A DNA stretch of 64,000 bases, from contig NZ_CP070969.1 in the NCBI RefSeq assembly GCF_017086365.1, positions 1,488,001 through 1,552,000 of the forward strand. Reading direction: 5' to 3'. This document shows positions 46,201-55,665 of the stretch, piece after piece. A program made the position numbers and the translations under genes. The notes below the pieces were generated by a model, which saw only the letters and a program-made list of their open reading frames with translations, had not been told where the DNA came from and made no database searches. Position 1 is the stretch's first letter, and every line of letters begins with the position of its first letter. The stretch is from Paenibacillus tianjinensis (lineage in GTDB: Bacteria > Bacillota > Bacilli > Paenibacillales > Paenibacillaceae).

Positions 46201-48975
46201 ATGATCCGTAACCTGAAGGAAACGACCCGTATTAATACGGAGCAGGACTGGCTCAAAACCAATCTCGCCAAATTCTCACGGCTGCTGCAAGGGCAAAGAG
46301 ATTTGTATGCGGTCAGCCGCATGATCCTGTCCGAGCTGGCACCGCTCGTGTCGATGCAACACGGTGTCTTCTATATCAATGAACCGTCCGGCGGTGAACC
46401 GGTGCTGAAGTTGTTTGCCAGCTATGCTTACCAGAGCCGCAAACATCTGGCGAACGAATTCCGGGCCGGGCAAGGCCTGGTCGGCCAGTGCCTGATCGAG
46501 AAGCAGCGGATCCTGCTTACCAACGTACCGGGTGACTATGTGGTGATCTCGTCCGCCTTGGGCGAAGCTACACCTCTCAACATCATTTTGCTGCCGATTA
46601 TTTTCGAGGATCAGGTGCTTGCGATTCTGGAACTTGCAACCTTCCGCCCGTACAGCGATATCGATATTGCATTCCTGGATCAGCTTACGGAATCGATCGG
46701 AATTGTGATTAACACGATGCAGGCGAACCAGCGTACAGAGGAGCTGCTGATCCAGTCGCAGTCCCTTACCGAAGAGCTCCAAAAGCAGCAGATGGAGCTG
46801 CGGAATACAAATGACGAACTCGAGGATAAGGCGAAGCTGCTCGTCCTACAGAAAGCTGAAGTGGAGAGCAAGAACCATGAGGTCGAGGTGGCCAAACGAT
46901 ATCTGGAGGAAAAAGCGGAACAGCTTGCCCTCACCTCCAAGTACAAATCCGAGTTTTTGGCCAACATGTCGCACGAACTACGTACCCCGCTGAATTCTCT
47001 ACTGCTCCTGGCAGAACAGCTGGCCGAGAACCCGGATGACAATCTTCATGAGATTCAGGTGAAGTTCGCAAAGACCATTCAGGACTCTGGACTCGAATTG
47101 CTAAACCTTATTAATGATATTCTTGACCTGTCAAAAATCGAATCGGGCACGATTACGCCGGATTACAGCGAGGTATCCTTGGCGGAGCTGACCGACGGGC
47201 TGGACCGTACCTTCCGCCATATGGTGGATGCTAAGAAGCTCGAGTACCGGATTAAAGTTGATCCCGGCTTACCGGCTAAGATAATAACGGACTTCAAGCG
47301 GCTTCAGCAGATTCTGAAAAACCTGCTTTCAAACGCCTTTAAGTTCACGGAACAGGGACAGATCATGCTCCAGATCCGGAAGGCGAGCGAGGGCTGGCAT
47401 CCGGAGAATGAATCGCTGAACCGGGCCAAAACGGTTATTTGCTTCTCCGTAAGCGACACGGGGATCGGCATTCCGCATGAAAAACAGCAGATTATTTTCG
47501 AAGCCTTCCAGCAAGCGGACGGCAGCACGAACCGGGAATATGGCGGAACAGGCTTGGGGCTTGCCATCTCCCGTGAGATTGCTGAAATGCTGGGCGGAGA
47601 AATCATCCTGTACAGTGAAGTGAACAAGGGAAGCGTATTTAATCTGTATCTTCCTACTGAAGCTGAATTCACAGAGCCGGAAATCAAAAAAGTGCATGTT
47701 CCGGAAGTGATTGATATCACTCCGCCTAAACGCAGAAGCAGTCTGGTCAAACCGGCGGAGGAAGCTTTGCTTGACGACCGGGATAACCTTGAGCCGGGAG
47801 ACCGCGTATTCCTGATTGTTGAGGATGACCAGAAGTTCAACGAAATCATTCTCGATCTTCTTCACAAAAGAGGAATCAAAGCTGTCATTTCGTCCAGCGG
47901 CTATGATGCACTGGAGCTCGTTCATAAGTATAAGCCAATTGCTATAACGCTGGATCTGCATCTTGGCGGGGATACCAACGGCTGGATGGTACTGGAGCAG
48001 CTGAAGAGCGATATCTATGTGCGGCATATTCCTATTTGTGTCATGACCGTGGACGAGGAAGAGGTGCTCCTGCTGCAGAAGGGGGTTCACGATTACTTCC
48101 GGAAACCGGTGACGAACGAAGAGCTCGAGAATGCACTTGACCGTTTGAATCAATTCACCGACAAGAAGGGCCGCAGTCTCCTGATTGCTGTTCATGAGGA
48201 ACAAGAGCGCAAGCAAATCATCGACCAGCTGAGCAACCAGGACATCAAGCTCACGGTAGTCGACACCGGCCGCAAGGCTTTAAATCAGATCAATAATAAA
48301 GATTTCGATTGTGTGGTTCTGGACAATAACTTGCCCGATATGAATCTCATCCGGTTTGTCCGGGATATGCATAAGAATGCCAAAAACAAAAAAGTTCCCG
48401 TCGTAGCCCGCCTGAGCAAGAAACTGACAACCGCTGAGGAGAACGAGTGGGATGATTTGGTCAAGATGGCGGTTATCAAAGAGGTGAAGTCGAATACTCA
48501 ATTGATTGACGAGACAACCCTCTTCCTGCACCTGAAAGCAGAGGACCTGCCATCCGACTTAAGGGATAAGCTGGTCAAATTATATAGTTCGGATGAAATG
48601 ATCGAATCTAAGAAAGTGCTTGTAGTGGATGATGATATCCGCAACATCTTTGCGCTTACCTCGATTTTGGAGCGTCATCATATGAAGGTCATTCCTGCCG
48701 AGAACGGCCAGGATGCCATTGATCTCCTGAAACAGACACCGGACATCGAAATCGTGCTAATGGATATCATGATGCCGGGAATGGATGGCTACGAAACGAC
48801 CCGGGCCATCCGGGAGAAGGCAGAGTTCAAGAACCTTCCTATTCTTGCACTTACGGCCAAAGCCATGAAGGGAGACCGGGAGCTGTGCCTAGAAGCCGGT
48901 TGCTCGGATTACATTACCAAACCGGTCAACAGTACGCAGCTGTTATCCATGATGCGGACTTGGCTGGACAAGTAA
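43267..48975 (+). CDS. Giant poly-HAMP hybrid histidine kinase
   Basis: The ATG at 43267 is preferred to TTG 43261 on codon grounds; ribosome spacing does not decide. The product has about 1902 residues and no membrane helix or signal peptide. Ten tandem repeats of 92 residues (first one 97) run from about residue 115 to 980; each has two HAMP-like halves, one around [11 protein letters not shown] and one around [17 protein letters not shown] domain (about 1015-1160), a coiled coil, HisKA with His1236 in [10 protein letters not shown] and HATPase_c follow. Three receivers end the protein, with phosphoacceptor Asp1563, Asp1686 (a degenerate domain) and Asp1833. The layout recalls fungal group III osmosensing kinases. 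It probably senses a cytoplasmic or osmotic signal. Confidence 0.95.
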   Translation: MKDQNQTNEKNDDQIDAGELLNALMAMKKGNFSYRMPYDRTGVAGKVADTFNEIMDIQEGLVHEVQTVAKVVGKEGNLSKRFVQKNLGGSWETITDSLNGLVIDLIQPTSEMVRVINAVAKGDLSQKVELEIEGRPLTGEFQRTASNINMMVNQLSTFASEVTRVAREVGTEGILGGQADVKGVSGTWKDLTDSVNYMATNLTDQVRNIAAVTTAVANGDLSKQITVNARGEILELKNTINTMVEQLSMFSSEVTRVAREVGTEGKLGGQADVKDVSGTWRDLTESVNYMASNLTNQVRNIAVVTTAVANGDLSKKITADVQGEILELKNTINTMVDQLSTFASEVTRMAREVGTEGILGGQADVKGVSGTWRDLTESVNYMASNLTNQVRNIAEVTTAVAKGDLSKTITVDAKGEILQLKSTINIMVDQLSNFASEVTRVAREVSTEGILGGQADVKGVSGTWKDLTDSVNFMAGTLTDQVRNIAEVTTAVAKGDLSKQITVNAKGEILELKNTINTMVEQLSTFASEVTRVAREVGTEGMLGGQAQVKGVAGTWRDLTESVNYMASNLTNQVRNIAVVTTAVANGDLSKKITADVQGEILELKNTINTMVDQLSMFSSEVTRVAREVGTEGKLGGQAQVKGVGGTWKDLTEGVNNMARNLTDQVRNIADVTTAVAKGDLSKKITVDVKGEILELKNTINTMVDQLSTFASEVTRVAREVGTDGKLGAQAEVKDVSGTWKDLTDTVNYMASNLTIQMRNIAGVTTAVANGDLSKKITVDVKGELLELKNTINTMVDQLNSFASEVTRVAREVGTDGKLGGQAQVRGVGGIWKDLTDNVNIMATNLTDQVRGIAKVVTAVANGNLKQKLTVEAKGEIAELTDTINNMIETLATFADQVTTVAREVGAEGKLGGQANVPGAAGTWRDLTDNVNYMASTLTTQVRAITNVATAVTNGDLSRAIDVSASGEVATLKDNINEMIRNLKETTRINTEQDWLKTNLAKFSRLLQGQRDLYAVSRMILSELAPLVSMQHGVFYINEPSGGEPVLKLFASYAYQSRKHLANEFRAGQGLVGQCLIEKQRILLTNVPGDYVVISSALGEATPLNIILLPIIFEDQVLAILELATFRPYSDIDIAFLDQLTESIGIVINTMQANQRTEELLIQSQSLTEELQKQQMELRNTNDELEDKAKLLVLQKAEVESKNHEVEVAKRYLEEKAEQLALTSKYKSEFLANMSHELRTPLNSLLLLAEQLAENPDDNLHEIQVKFAKTIQDSGLELLNLINDILDLSKIESGTITPDYSEVSLAELTDGLDRTFRHMVDAKKLEYRIKVDPGLPAKIITDFKRLQQILKNLLSNAFKFTEQGQIMLQIRKASEGWHPENESLNRAKTVICFSVSDTGIGIPHEKQQIIFEAFQQADGSTNREYGGTGLGLAISREIAEMLGGEIILYSEVNKGSVFNLYLPTEAEFTEPEIKKVHVPEVIDITPPKRRSSLVKPAEEALLDDRDNLEPGDRVFLIVEDDQKFNEIILDLLHKRGIKAVISSSGYDALELVHKYKPIAITLDLHLGGDTNGWMVLEQLKSDIYVRHIPICVMTVDEEEVLLLQKGVHDYFRKPVTNEELENALDRLNQFTDKKGRSLLIAVHEEQERKQIIDQLSNQDIKLTVVDTGRKALNQINNKDFDCVVLDNNLPDMNLIRFVRDMHKNAKNKKVPVVARLSKKLTTAEENEWDDLVKMAVIKEVKSNTQLIDETTLFLHLKAEDLPSDLRDKLVKLYSSDEMIESKKVLVVDDDIRNIFALTSILERHHMKVIPAENGQDAIDLLKQTPDIEIVLMDIMMPGMDGYETTRAIREKAEFKNLPILALTAKAMKGDRELCLEAGCSDYITKPVNSTQLLSMMRTWLDK
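43609..46235 (+). repeat. Tandem 276-bp coding repeats (poly-HAMP array)
   Basis: Equivalent codons of the [11 protein letters not shown] motif occur at 43609, 43900, 44176, 44452, 44728, 45004, 45280, 45556, 45832 and 46108. The period is exactly 276 bp after the first unit, which is 15 bp longer. Some non-adjacent units share long identical DNA blocks, for example near 44390 and 44942. Confidence 0.95.
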
Positions 48976-48998
48976 CCCTATACTTTGCACCAAAAAGC

Positions 48999-49027
48999 AG
49001 CACTTCTACCATTCTTGGAGAAGTGCT
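48999..49027 (+). terminator. Hairpin after giant kinase gene
   Basis: AGCACTTCT pairs with AGAAGTGCT around an 11-nt loop, 24 bp after the stop. The T-run is weak, so partial read-through is possible. Confidence 0.45.
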
Positions 49028-49165
49028 TGCTTGCATTAATTTAGAGTCTGTATTTAAAATTTGAACTAAAATATTGTTGGATAAAACATAGCGTTTTGTT
49101 GGTTTAGCTGAAGGAGGAAAGTATACACATTTATTGAATATAAACAATAAAGAGGGAGGATAACA

Positions 49166-50341
49166 ATGGCCTATAGTGAAAAGGAATTGCGTAAGTCATT
49201 AATCCTGGCTGTTTCAACCATTTTGGACAGGCATTATCATTCTGTTACTCTGAAAAACATGCAATTTGCCTGGTTTGTAGAAACGAATAAGGACCTGTTA
49301 AACTCAACATTCAGTAAGACCTTAATCTGTATGATCGACGCAATGTTCCTGGGCCCTTTGGATTATTGCCAGTACCTGGATACACAGAGAAAGGAGGGGG
49401 TTGAACAAGGGAATTACACGGCAGAAATATTCGGTGATCATTATGATGTCTTGCTTGAGATGAGCCAGGATTTAATCTTAACTACCCAGAATATTATGTT
49501 TACGATCATTGATGAGGCTGTGGATGATTCCGCAAACCGGTTGTTTTTCTATAATCGCTTAATGGAAAGCAATTGGACCCGCTTTAGTGGCTTTACCCTG
49601 GGATATCTGTCCAATAAGAAACAACTGATTGACAGTTTACATGAACAGAAAATTGCTGTAATGGGGCAAATGGCAGCCGGCATGGCACATGAAATACGTA
49701 ATCCGCTGGCTTCAATTAAAGGATTTGCCCAGCTTGTTAATAACAGACTGGCTGAACCTGAGATCAAAGCCAATGAATTGCGTACATATATGGACATAAC
49801 GATTAAAGAGATTGATACGCTGAACGGGCTAGTAACGGACTTTCTGCTATTGTCCCGAAAAGGGGATAGTAAGAGGGATAGTGGCGTGGTTTTTAATGTT
49901 ATAGAGGTTATACATAGAGTCAATAACATTGTGAATCAACTCATTCTTAGTGACGATATTGTTCTTTCAGTGGATTATTCCGCAGAAAGGGTACTAACGT
50001 TTGGTAGTGCTTCTCAACTGGAGCAGGTATTCCTGAATATCTTGAAAAATAGTATAGATTCCTTCACAGCATGCAAAGGGAGAATCAATATTACGGTTAC
50101 GACCGCGGCTGAGACAAACGAAATTATCCTGCTCTTTAAAGATAACGGGGAAGGGATTCTGCCCGAGAAACTAAAGCGGATATTCGATCCTTTCTATACT
50201 ACCAAGCCAAAAGGGACAGGGATTGGCTTATCGATCTGTAAACAGTTAATCGAAATGTATGGAGGGCAAATTAAGGTGGATTCAGAAGTGCAGGTGGGAA
50301 CCACTGTAAGTGTTACTTTGCCCTGGGTATGCAATAAATAA
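49166..50341 (+). CDS. Soluble sensor histidine kinase
   Basis: The ATG has GAGGGAGG 7 bp upstream. The 391-residue protein has an N-terminal, all-helical sensing region (about 1-155) with no membrane helix and no recognised domain. HisKA with His175 in GMAHEIRNPLASIKGFAQLV and an HATPase domain with NILKNSIDSF, DNGEGI and GTGIGLSIC follow. The kinase core resembles the Bacillus sporulation kinases KinA-KinE, which feed Spo0F, but the sensing region is different. It has no partner regulator nearby. A terminator follows at once. Confidence 0.92.
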   Translation: MAYSEKELRKSLILAVSTILDRHYHSVTLKNMQFAWFVETNKDLLNSTFSKTLICMIDAMFLGPLDYCQYLDTQRKEGVEQGNYTAEIFGDHYDVLLEMSQDLILTTQNIMFTIIDEAVDDSANRLFFYNRLMESNWTRFSGFTLGYLSNKKQLIDSLHEQKIAVMGQMAAGMAHEIRNPLASIKGFAQLVNNRLAEPEIKANELRTYMDITIKEIDTLNGLVTDFLLLSRKGDSKRDSGVVFNVIEVIHRVNNIVNQLILSDDIVLSVDYSAERVLTFGSASQLEQVFLNILKNSIDSFTACKGRINITVTTAAETNEIILLFKDNGEGILPEKLKRIFDPFYTTKPKGTGIGLSICKQLIEMYGGQIKVDSEVQVGTTVSVTLPWVCNK

Positions 50342-50345
50342 AAAA

Positions 50346-50389
50346 AACAGGGATGTCCTCAGCCGCTGGTGGCTGGAGACATCCCTGTT
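50346..50389. terminator. Bidirectional terminator
   Basis: AACAGGGATGTC and its exact complement form a 12-bp stem with an inner CAGCC/GGCTG stem. An A-run precedes it and a T-rich stretch follows, so it serves both the kinase and the convergent peptidase gene. Confidence 0.75.
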
Positions 50390-50417
50390 CATATTTACTT
50401 GCAATTATGCCTTCGGT

Positions 50418-53400
50418 TTATGGCAAGCTGATGATGTTACTGATAATGACAGCGGCTTGGGCACGGTTCGCAATTCCTTTTGGCGCAAACGTGTCATTCG
50501 TCATGCCTTTCACAATTCCTTCCTGCGTAAGCAGCGCTACCGCGTTTTTTCCGTAGGAGGCAATGCTGGATTTGTCCTTGAAGTTCGCCAGTATCGCATC
50601 CGTATCGGTAACCGATTTGCCTTTGAACTTCGTCAGGGCATTCGCGGCGATAATCGCCATTTCTTCCCGTGTGATAGAGCGGCCGGGCTCGAACTTGCCG
50701 CCGCCTACACCACCCACCAGACCATTCTGGACACCGGCAGCAACATAGCTGTAGGCCCAGTCAGTGGTTGTCACATCACTGAAGTTAGCCTCTGCATTCT
50801 CTAGCGGCAGGTTAAAGGCACGGACGATCATGGTGATGAATTCGGCACGGGTTACTTCTTTAAGTGGTGCGAACGAGTTGCCGCCCACACCCTGAAGGAT
50901 GCCTTTAGCGGTTAGTTCTTTAATAGCCGATGCGGCCCATGCTACATTACCAAGATCGGTGAAGCTTACCGCTGGAGCTGGCGTAGCTGACGGCTGAGGT
51001 GCAGCCGGAGCAGGTGTTGCCGTTGGTGCCGGTGTTGCGGTTGGTAGAGGGATACTTGTACCCGGAACAGCCGGTTCCGGCTCAAGCACACCGTTATCCA
51101 TGCCGTCTGCTTCCGTAGCTGCCGGAGCGGAGGCATAGATTGCATTGGCCAGTAACCGGAACTGGTTCTGCGGGTGATATTTGTTGAGCAGATCGTTAGC
51201 GAACAAGGTCACATGGATGTTATTCGTCTGATAATTCAGGGCCAGTACCTGTCCTTTAGCAGCATCGCTATTCGGCCACCAGCCGGCTTTGAAGAAATCC
51301 TCGCCTGTTCCGTATTCCGCCAGTATTTCAGCGCCTTGCGGAACAGCCGTGATGTAAGCAGCAGAAACAGTATACAGGTATTCATTGTCTGCATAAGGAG
51401 CGGTGATTACGCTGTCCTGTGAGACGTTCGCTTGGAACAAGCCTTCATGTGCTGCAGCCTTTTTCGCTTGGTTGACCGGATTGGCATAGTCCAGGCCCGG
51501 TAAAATATTCAGAGATTTGATACTGCCCAGCATTGTGCGTCCATATCCGATGAAGGGTTTACCGCTGGCAATCAGGCTCGTGCCTGCATTGACCAGCACG
51601 TCTGCGGCAACCGTATCGGTAGTCACTTTGAATCCAAGATCCGCTAAGATGAAGGAAGATGCTCCGGCAATACCTACATTCGCCGGCTTGAGCAGCTTGC
51701 CGGTCTTGTCTCCCGCAGTGCTGAAAGGCACAAGGTCAAGCAAGTATTTGGAGGCTACTGTTCTCAGATTGGATCTGGAGACCAGGAAGCTGCCTTTTTC
51801 ATATCCGGCTCCATCATTGGAGAGCAGGGTTACCGCTTTGTGGTTCGCAAGCAATTCGTTAACTGCTTTGATTGCATCGTTGTTGCTGTTGCGGATGACG
51901 TAATTTTGCGCAAAAGAATACTGATCAAGGTTAGTTGCCGGAATGGCGACGCTGCTAACCTGCTGGGTCTTGCCGGTGAAGGCACCGGCGCTCCGGCTGA
52001 TGTAGCGGTCGAATCCGCGCATATCCGCAAAATTCTGTACGGTGTCGGAATACATCGCATCAAAGTCAGAAACATTCAGGCCGTCATACAGAACCAGGTT
52101 GGCATAGCCGCGTTTGGCCTGATGCATGTTCACCACATAGGTGCCGGCCTGATAGGTGACTCCATCCACGCTTACCGGTGTGGTTGTCTGCTCTACCTTG
52201 ACTCCGTTACGAAGCAGGTATTGCACCATTTTGTACGTTTCCAGCTTGTTCTTTTGCAGATCTTTGGCTACCGGAAGTACATAATACTCAGGGAAGAAGT
52301 TCGTATCCGCCGTCTCACGCTCACGGCCGATGGATTCATATTTGGCATTTACCAAATACGGATCAACCTCTTTGTGGTCTTCATTATTGATGCCGCGTTT
52401 AAAGATTTCGAGCTGGTTCAGGAAGAGCTCTTTTTTATTGTCCTGCACATAGCTGGTGGCAGCCAGTGCTGCATAATAGAAGGCATCGAGGGAATCTTCA
52501 TTCAGCTCAGGCACCTCAATGGTATGTCCAAGGGCACCCTGGTGCATCGCATAGACTGCGGTGTAAGCCGGGGAAGCATCATCCCATCCGGTGGCATTGC
52601 CGTAAGGGTTAGCATAAGCCGGGTCATTCTTTAATTTCTCGGCTTCCAGATAAGGAATGTGGTAAGCATCATATTTGGTATTGGCGATCCCCGCATTACC
52701 CATGGCTGTAGCCTGTTCAAGCATATTGTCCATAACCAGATCGTATTCGATGTTCGGATCATGCGGCGGTGTACAAGGCTCGATCAGGAAGCCGCTCACG
52801 AAACCGTGCATATCCAGGAAGCTCAGTGGTGTCCACTTGGCAATTTGTGCTGTGACAGCCTGTGTCTCCGGCTGTGTCTGGTAGGAGTTGTCGCGGTTCG
52901 GGTCCAGCAGCGTTGAAGTCGCACGTGTATTCAAAGCGCGCCCATCCGGATTCTCCACATAATCGAGCAGGAAAATCACATTGTCCAGCGCCTTATCGAT
53001 GTCCAGTGCTACCGGAACCACATTACCGCTCGCATCAGTCGTATCATAGTTGACGATTTTCTGGGTCATCAGGGTATCCAAAAACTTAATAATGACATCT
53101 ACGCCATTGGCTTCATCCGCATGGATATTGTTCAGCCAAATCGGCACTTTATAATCCTTCAACTGGCCGTTTCTAATCATCTCCTGCAATGCAGCAGGGT
53201 CATTGTTCATCAGCGGCAGTGTTTCAGTCAAATATTGGTCGACGGATGCCTTGTCCTTAGCGACGATAGAGAAGTGGATCGCCCGTCCCTGCGTGGACGT
53301 ACCGATCTGCTGATATTCTACATAACGGCCGTATTTATTGTTGCTGTCAGCCGTAATTCTATCGATCGCCGGTTTGATTTCATCATATGTATGATAGGTA

Positions 53401-53978
53401 TCATACGGGTTCAGCTTCACCTGCTGCTGTGCCAGCACCTCGCCGGCAGGAGCGGTCGCTGTCAGGTTGTATACTCCGGCAAGCTTGACATATTCGGCCC
53501 GGATGCCGCTTAGGGACAGATTGGAGCCGAAAGGCATATCGAAGTATACCAGAGCGGTCACCGTTGTAGGTGAGGCAGGCTCATAGGTTACTTTTACGAA
53601 CGGTTCTCCCGTATATGCTCTAACGTTAGAAGCGTTATTCCATTTTTTCCACTCTGCCAGCGGCTTCATCTCTTCCGCTGTTCTGCCGAACTTCCAGGTA
53701 AGCTGGTTTGCTGTGATACCTTCGGGAAGGGTTAGCGTAACCGGCAGAGTTCTGGGTTCAGTCATTGAGGCCTGATAGACATCTGCCGATACGGTAGATG
53801 CAGGCGTTTGATAGACTTCTGAGGTGACTGTAGCCGAAGCGCCGGAACCGGTTGATGCCGGTGCAGTCAGAACCTGAGTCTGAACTTCAGTGACAGCTTC
53901 ACCCGCATAGGCTGCCGGAAGGATTCCGGAGAACGTCAGAGTTAATGCGATTAATAAGGATAATAATTTCTTGGACAT
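50418..53978 (-). CDS. SLH-anchored M14 zinc carboxypeptidase-like exoprotein
   Basis: The second of two adjacent ATGs (53978) has the better spacing to GGGAGG. The product has about 1186 residues. It starts with a Sec signal peptide (cleavage near AYAGEA). The M14 domain spans about 190-560: Zn ligands His and Glu in NNIHADEANG, a further His in LDMHGF and the catalytic Glu in TIEVPEL. A glutamine-amidotransferase-like region (about 700-900) follows, then a Pro/Thr/Ala linker and three SLH domains. SLH domains attach the enzyme to the cell wall through pyruvylated polymer. It probably trims peptides at the cell surface. Confidence 0.92.
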   Translation of the reverse strand: MSKKLLSLLIALTLTFSGILPAAYAGEAVTEVQTQVLTAPASTGSGASATVTSEVYQTPASTVSADVYQASMTEPRTLPVTLTLPEGITANQLTWKFGRTAEEMKPLAEWKKWNNASNVRAYTGEPFVKVTYEPASPTTVTALVYFDMPFGSNLSLSGIRAEYVKLAGVYNLTATAPAGEVLAQQQVKLNPYDTYHTYDEIKPAIDRITADSNNKYGRYVEYQQIGTSTQGRAIHFSIVAKDKASVDQYLTETLPLMNNDPAALQEMIRNGQLKDYKVPIWLNNIHADEANGVDVIIKFLDTLMTQKIVNYDTTDASGNVVPVALDIDKALDNVIFLLDYVENPDGRALNTRATSTLLDPNRDNSYQTQPETQAVTAQIAKWTPLSFLDMHGFVSGFLIEPCTPPHDPNIEYDLVMDNMLEQATAMGNAGIANTKYDAYHIPYLEAEKLKNDPAYANPYGNATGWDDASPAYTAVYAMHQGALGHTIEVPELNEDSLDAFYYAALAATSYVQDNKKELFLNQLEIFKRGINNEDHKEVDPYLVNAKYESIGRERETADTNFFPEYYVLPVAKDLQKNKLETYKMVQYLLRNGVKVEQTTTPVSVDGVTYQAGTYVVNMHQAKRGYANLVLYDGLNVSDFDAMYSDTVQNFADMRGFDRYISRSAGAFTGKTQQVSSVAIPATNLDQYSFAQNYVIRNSNNDAIKAVNELLANHKAVTLLSNDGAGYEKGSFLVSRSNLRTVASKYLLDLVPFSTAGDKTGKLLKPANVGIAGASSFILADLGFKVTTDTVAADVLVNAGTSLIASGKPFIGYGRTMLGSIKSLNILPGLDYANPVNQAKKAAAHEGLFQANVSQDSVITAPYADNEYLYTVSAAYITAVPQGAEILAEYGTGEDFFKAGWWPNSDAAKGQVLALNYQTNNIHVTLFANDLLNKYHPQNQFRLLANAIYASAPAATEADGMDNGVLEPEPAVPGTSIPLPTATPAPTATPAPAAPQPSATPAPAVSFTDLGNVAWAASAIKELTAKGILQGVGGNSFAPLKEVTRAEFITMIVRAFNLPLENAEANFSDVTTTDWAYSYVAAGVQNGLVGGVGGGKFEPGRSITREEMAIIAANALTKFKGKSVTDTDAILANFKDKSSIASYGKNAVALLTQEGIVKGMTNDTFAPKGIANRAQAAVIISNIISLP

Positions 53979-54435
53979 CATTTACCTCCCAGTGTTTCTC
54001 TCTATTTATAGATTTGTTGGTACTACGGACAACAGCGTCTGCAAGTTTATGCATCCCTCCATTCAGGTTCGTATGGTAATGTTGCCATGAACATGTCATA
54101 TTCACATCCCGTGTAACGAATTAATATACATTAAATATTTTTATTATGCATTTGAATTAATATAATATAGCATTTTATTTAAAAGCGGAAGCTTTTTTCA
54201 TAGAATAGATTCAAAAAAATTCTCCCGCCAAAGAACGAAACCCTAAATCGAATGGCCCAAGTAAATCCAGCCTTCGGCTAACAGGACCGTTACTATAGAT
54301 TCATTTTCAGAATGCAAAAATAATAAATTCTTCCAATCTGCCGAAATACTCTATAGAATATTCTCCATAGAAGGATAACTATCTCGAACGAGAAGGACTT
54401 TGTAACCAAGGGATGATAGAGGAGTTGGCTCCATT
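53979..54435. other. 457-bp AT-rich divergent intergenic region
   Basis: It lies between the leftward peptidase and the rightward HD-GYP gene. GAATTAATATA occurs twice, near 54118 and 54155. A short hairpin AAAAGC-GGA-AGCTTTT lies near 54182, and a small AGCC-TTC-GGCT stem near 54273. No gene was recognised, and promoters for the two genes could not be fixed. Confidence 0.4.
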
Positions 54436-55509
54436 ATGTCGATCATTGAATACGACAATTTTATTGGAAAACGTTTGGGAACCCATATTTATGCGGACAA
54501 TGGAATATTGTTAATTTCCAAGGACACGATTCTTCGAAAGAGTCACATCGAAAAGTTGGCAAATTTCAAAATTCAGCTGGGCAGTGTAGAGGCAGCCGTC
54601 GAAGGCTATGTAGAGGAAGAAGCGGCCCGGCCTGAAGTTCCCGTATCGGCTCGTTCTGCAGCCGCCGCGGAATCCCGCGCCAAAGTGAAACGGACTGAAA
54701 TGCATCTGCAAGAAATAGACAAGCTTGTACGAAACAACGGCACCGTGCCTATGGAGGAGGTTGAAGAAAAAATACTCCCCTTTATTAAAGACACTGCGAA
54801 GAGATATAACTTATTCCAGGTATTCTCCGAACTTAAAGACCAGGGTGATTACCGCTACAAGCAAAGCATCGGAGTTGCTGTCATTGCCACATCGCTTGGC
54901 AAGTGGCTCAAGCTGGATGAAGAGGAACTGAGTCTTCTGACCATAGCGGCCTGTGTGTATGATATTGGCACGGTTAAGCTGCCGTCCTCCTTAATGAATA
55001 AACCGGGAAGGTTTGAAAAGCACGAACAGGAAATCATGAAGCAGCATACTTTACTTGGTTACGAACTGCTGACAGGCTCGGAAGTGGATCCGCGTGTGGC
55101 CTTGGTCGCCTTACAGCACCATGAAAGGGAAGACGGCAGCGGGTACCCGCATGGAATAAAAGGCGATCAAATCGACCGGCTGAGTAAAATTGTTACCTTG
55201 GCAGATATATATATGGCGATGATCTCAGACCGGCCGCACAGACCCGCGTTTACATTTTTCGAAGTCATTAATGAAATTCATAAAGGAATTATACATAACC
55301 GGTTTGACTCTACGATAGGCATGACATTTCTGGATTCGCTGCTTGCGAATCAAGTCGGATGCGAGGTTCATTTATCAGACGGACGTACGGGGAAGATTCT
55401 GCTTACAAACGTGAATTATCCCACAAAACCTCTTATTGCTGTAGAGGATAACGAATTCATTGATCTTAGTAAAACGAATGACCTCCACATCATGGATGTC
55501 ATTGGATAA
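54436..55509 (+). CDS. HD-GYP-domain protein with degenerate metal site
   Basis: A 357-residue soluble protein. An N-terminal segment of about 60 residues is followed by an Ala/Glu-rich linker and an HD-GYP domain (about 120-300). HD-GYP enzymes hydrolyse cyclic di-GMP with two or three metals. Here the core HDxGK motif reads Y175-D-I-G-T179, so the metal-binding His and the Lys are lost. The earlier conserved His appears to be Gln143. The later His204, the HHE at 228-230 and DGSGYP at 233-238 are intact. A short PilZ-like or beta C-terminal region ends the protein. It is probably a c-di-GMP receptor or a weak enzyme. Confidence 0.85.
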   Translation: MSIIEYDNFIGKRLGTHIYADNGILLISKDTILRKSHIEKLANFKIQLGSVEAAVEGYVEEEAARPEVPVSARSAAAAESRAKVKRTEMHLQEIDKLVRNNGTVPMEEVEEKILPFIKDTAKRYNLFQVFSELKDQGDYRYKQSIGVAVIATSLGKWLKLDEEELSLLTIAACVYDIGTVKLPSSLMNKPGRFEKHEQEIMKQHTLLGYELLTGSEVDPRVALVALQHHEREDGSGYPHGIKGDQIDRLSKIVTLADIYMAMISDRPHRPAFTFFEVINEIHKGIIHNRFDSTIGMTFLDSLLANQVGCEVHLSDGRTGKILLTNVNYPTKPLIAVEDNEFIDLSKTNDLHIMDVIG

Positions 55510-55535
55510 GAAGATTCTGAAGGATGTGTGCAACT

Positions 55536-55622
55536 ATGAATCTGGAGTCGGTCATGCAGTACAACTTTTTATACACAGTGGCGGTATCTTATCTGCCCCT
55601 TCATGATCAGGGTGCTGAATGA
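55536..55622 (+). CDS. Possible 28-residue ORF
   Basis: The ATG at 55536 has GAAGGA 10 bp upstream and the frame ends just before the terminator at 55631. It has no recognisable features and may be chance. It would be co-transcribed with the HD-GYP gene. Confidence 0.2.
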   Translation: MNLESVMQYNFLYTVAVSYLPLHDQGAE

Positions 55623-55630
55623 ATGGAGAA

Positions 55631-55661
55631 AGCGGCTTATCTGCGGATAAGCCGCTTTTTT
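55631..55661 (+). terminator. Terminator of HD-GYP operon, target of intron insertion
   Basis: AGCGGCTTATC and its exact complement form an 11-bp stem with TGCG loop, followed by TTTTTT. The group II intron begins five bases later. Confidence 0.85.
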
Positions 55662-55665
55662 CATA

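Noticed and set aside
43609..46235. Regular repeats that could look like a CRISPR or satellite array
   Set aside because: They are 276-bp in-frame coding units with conserved HAMP-like residues and no spacers.
47329..48216. Minus-strand frame of 295 codons
   Set aside because: It is antisense to the kinase and receiver part of the giant kinase.
51840..52634. Long plus-strand frame of 264 codons
   Set aside because: It is antisense to the M14 peptidase gene and shows no domain or ribosome site.
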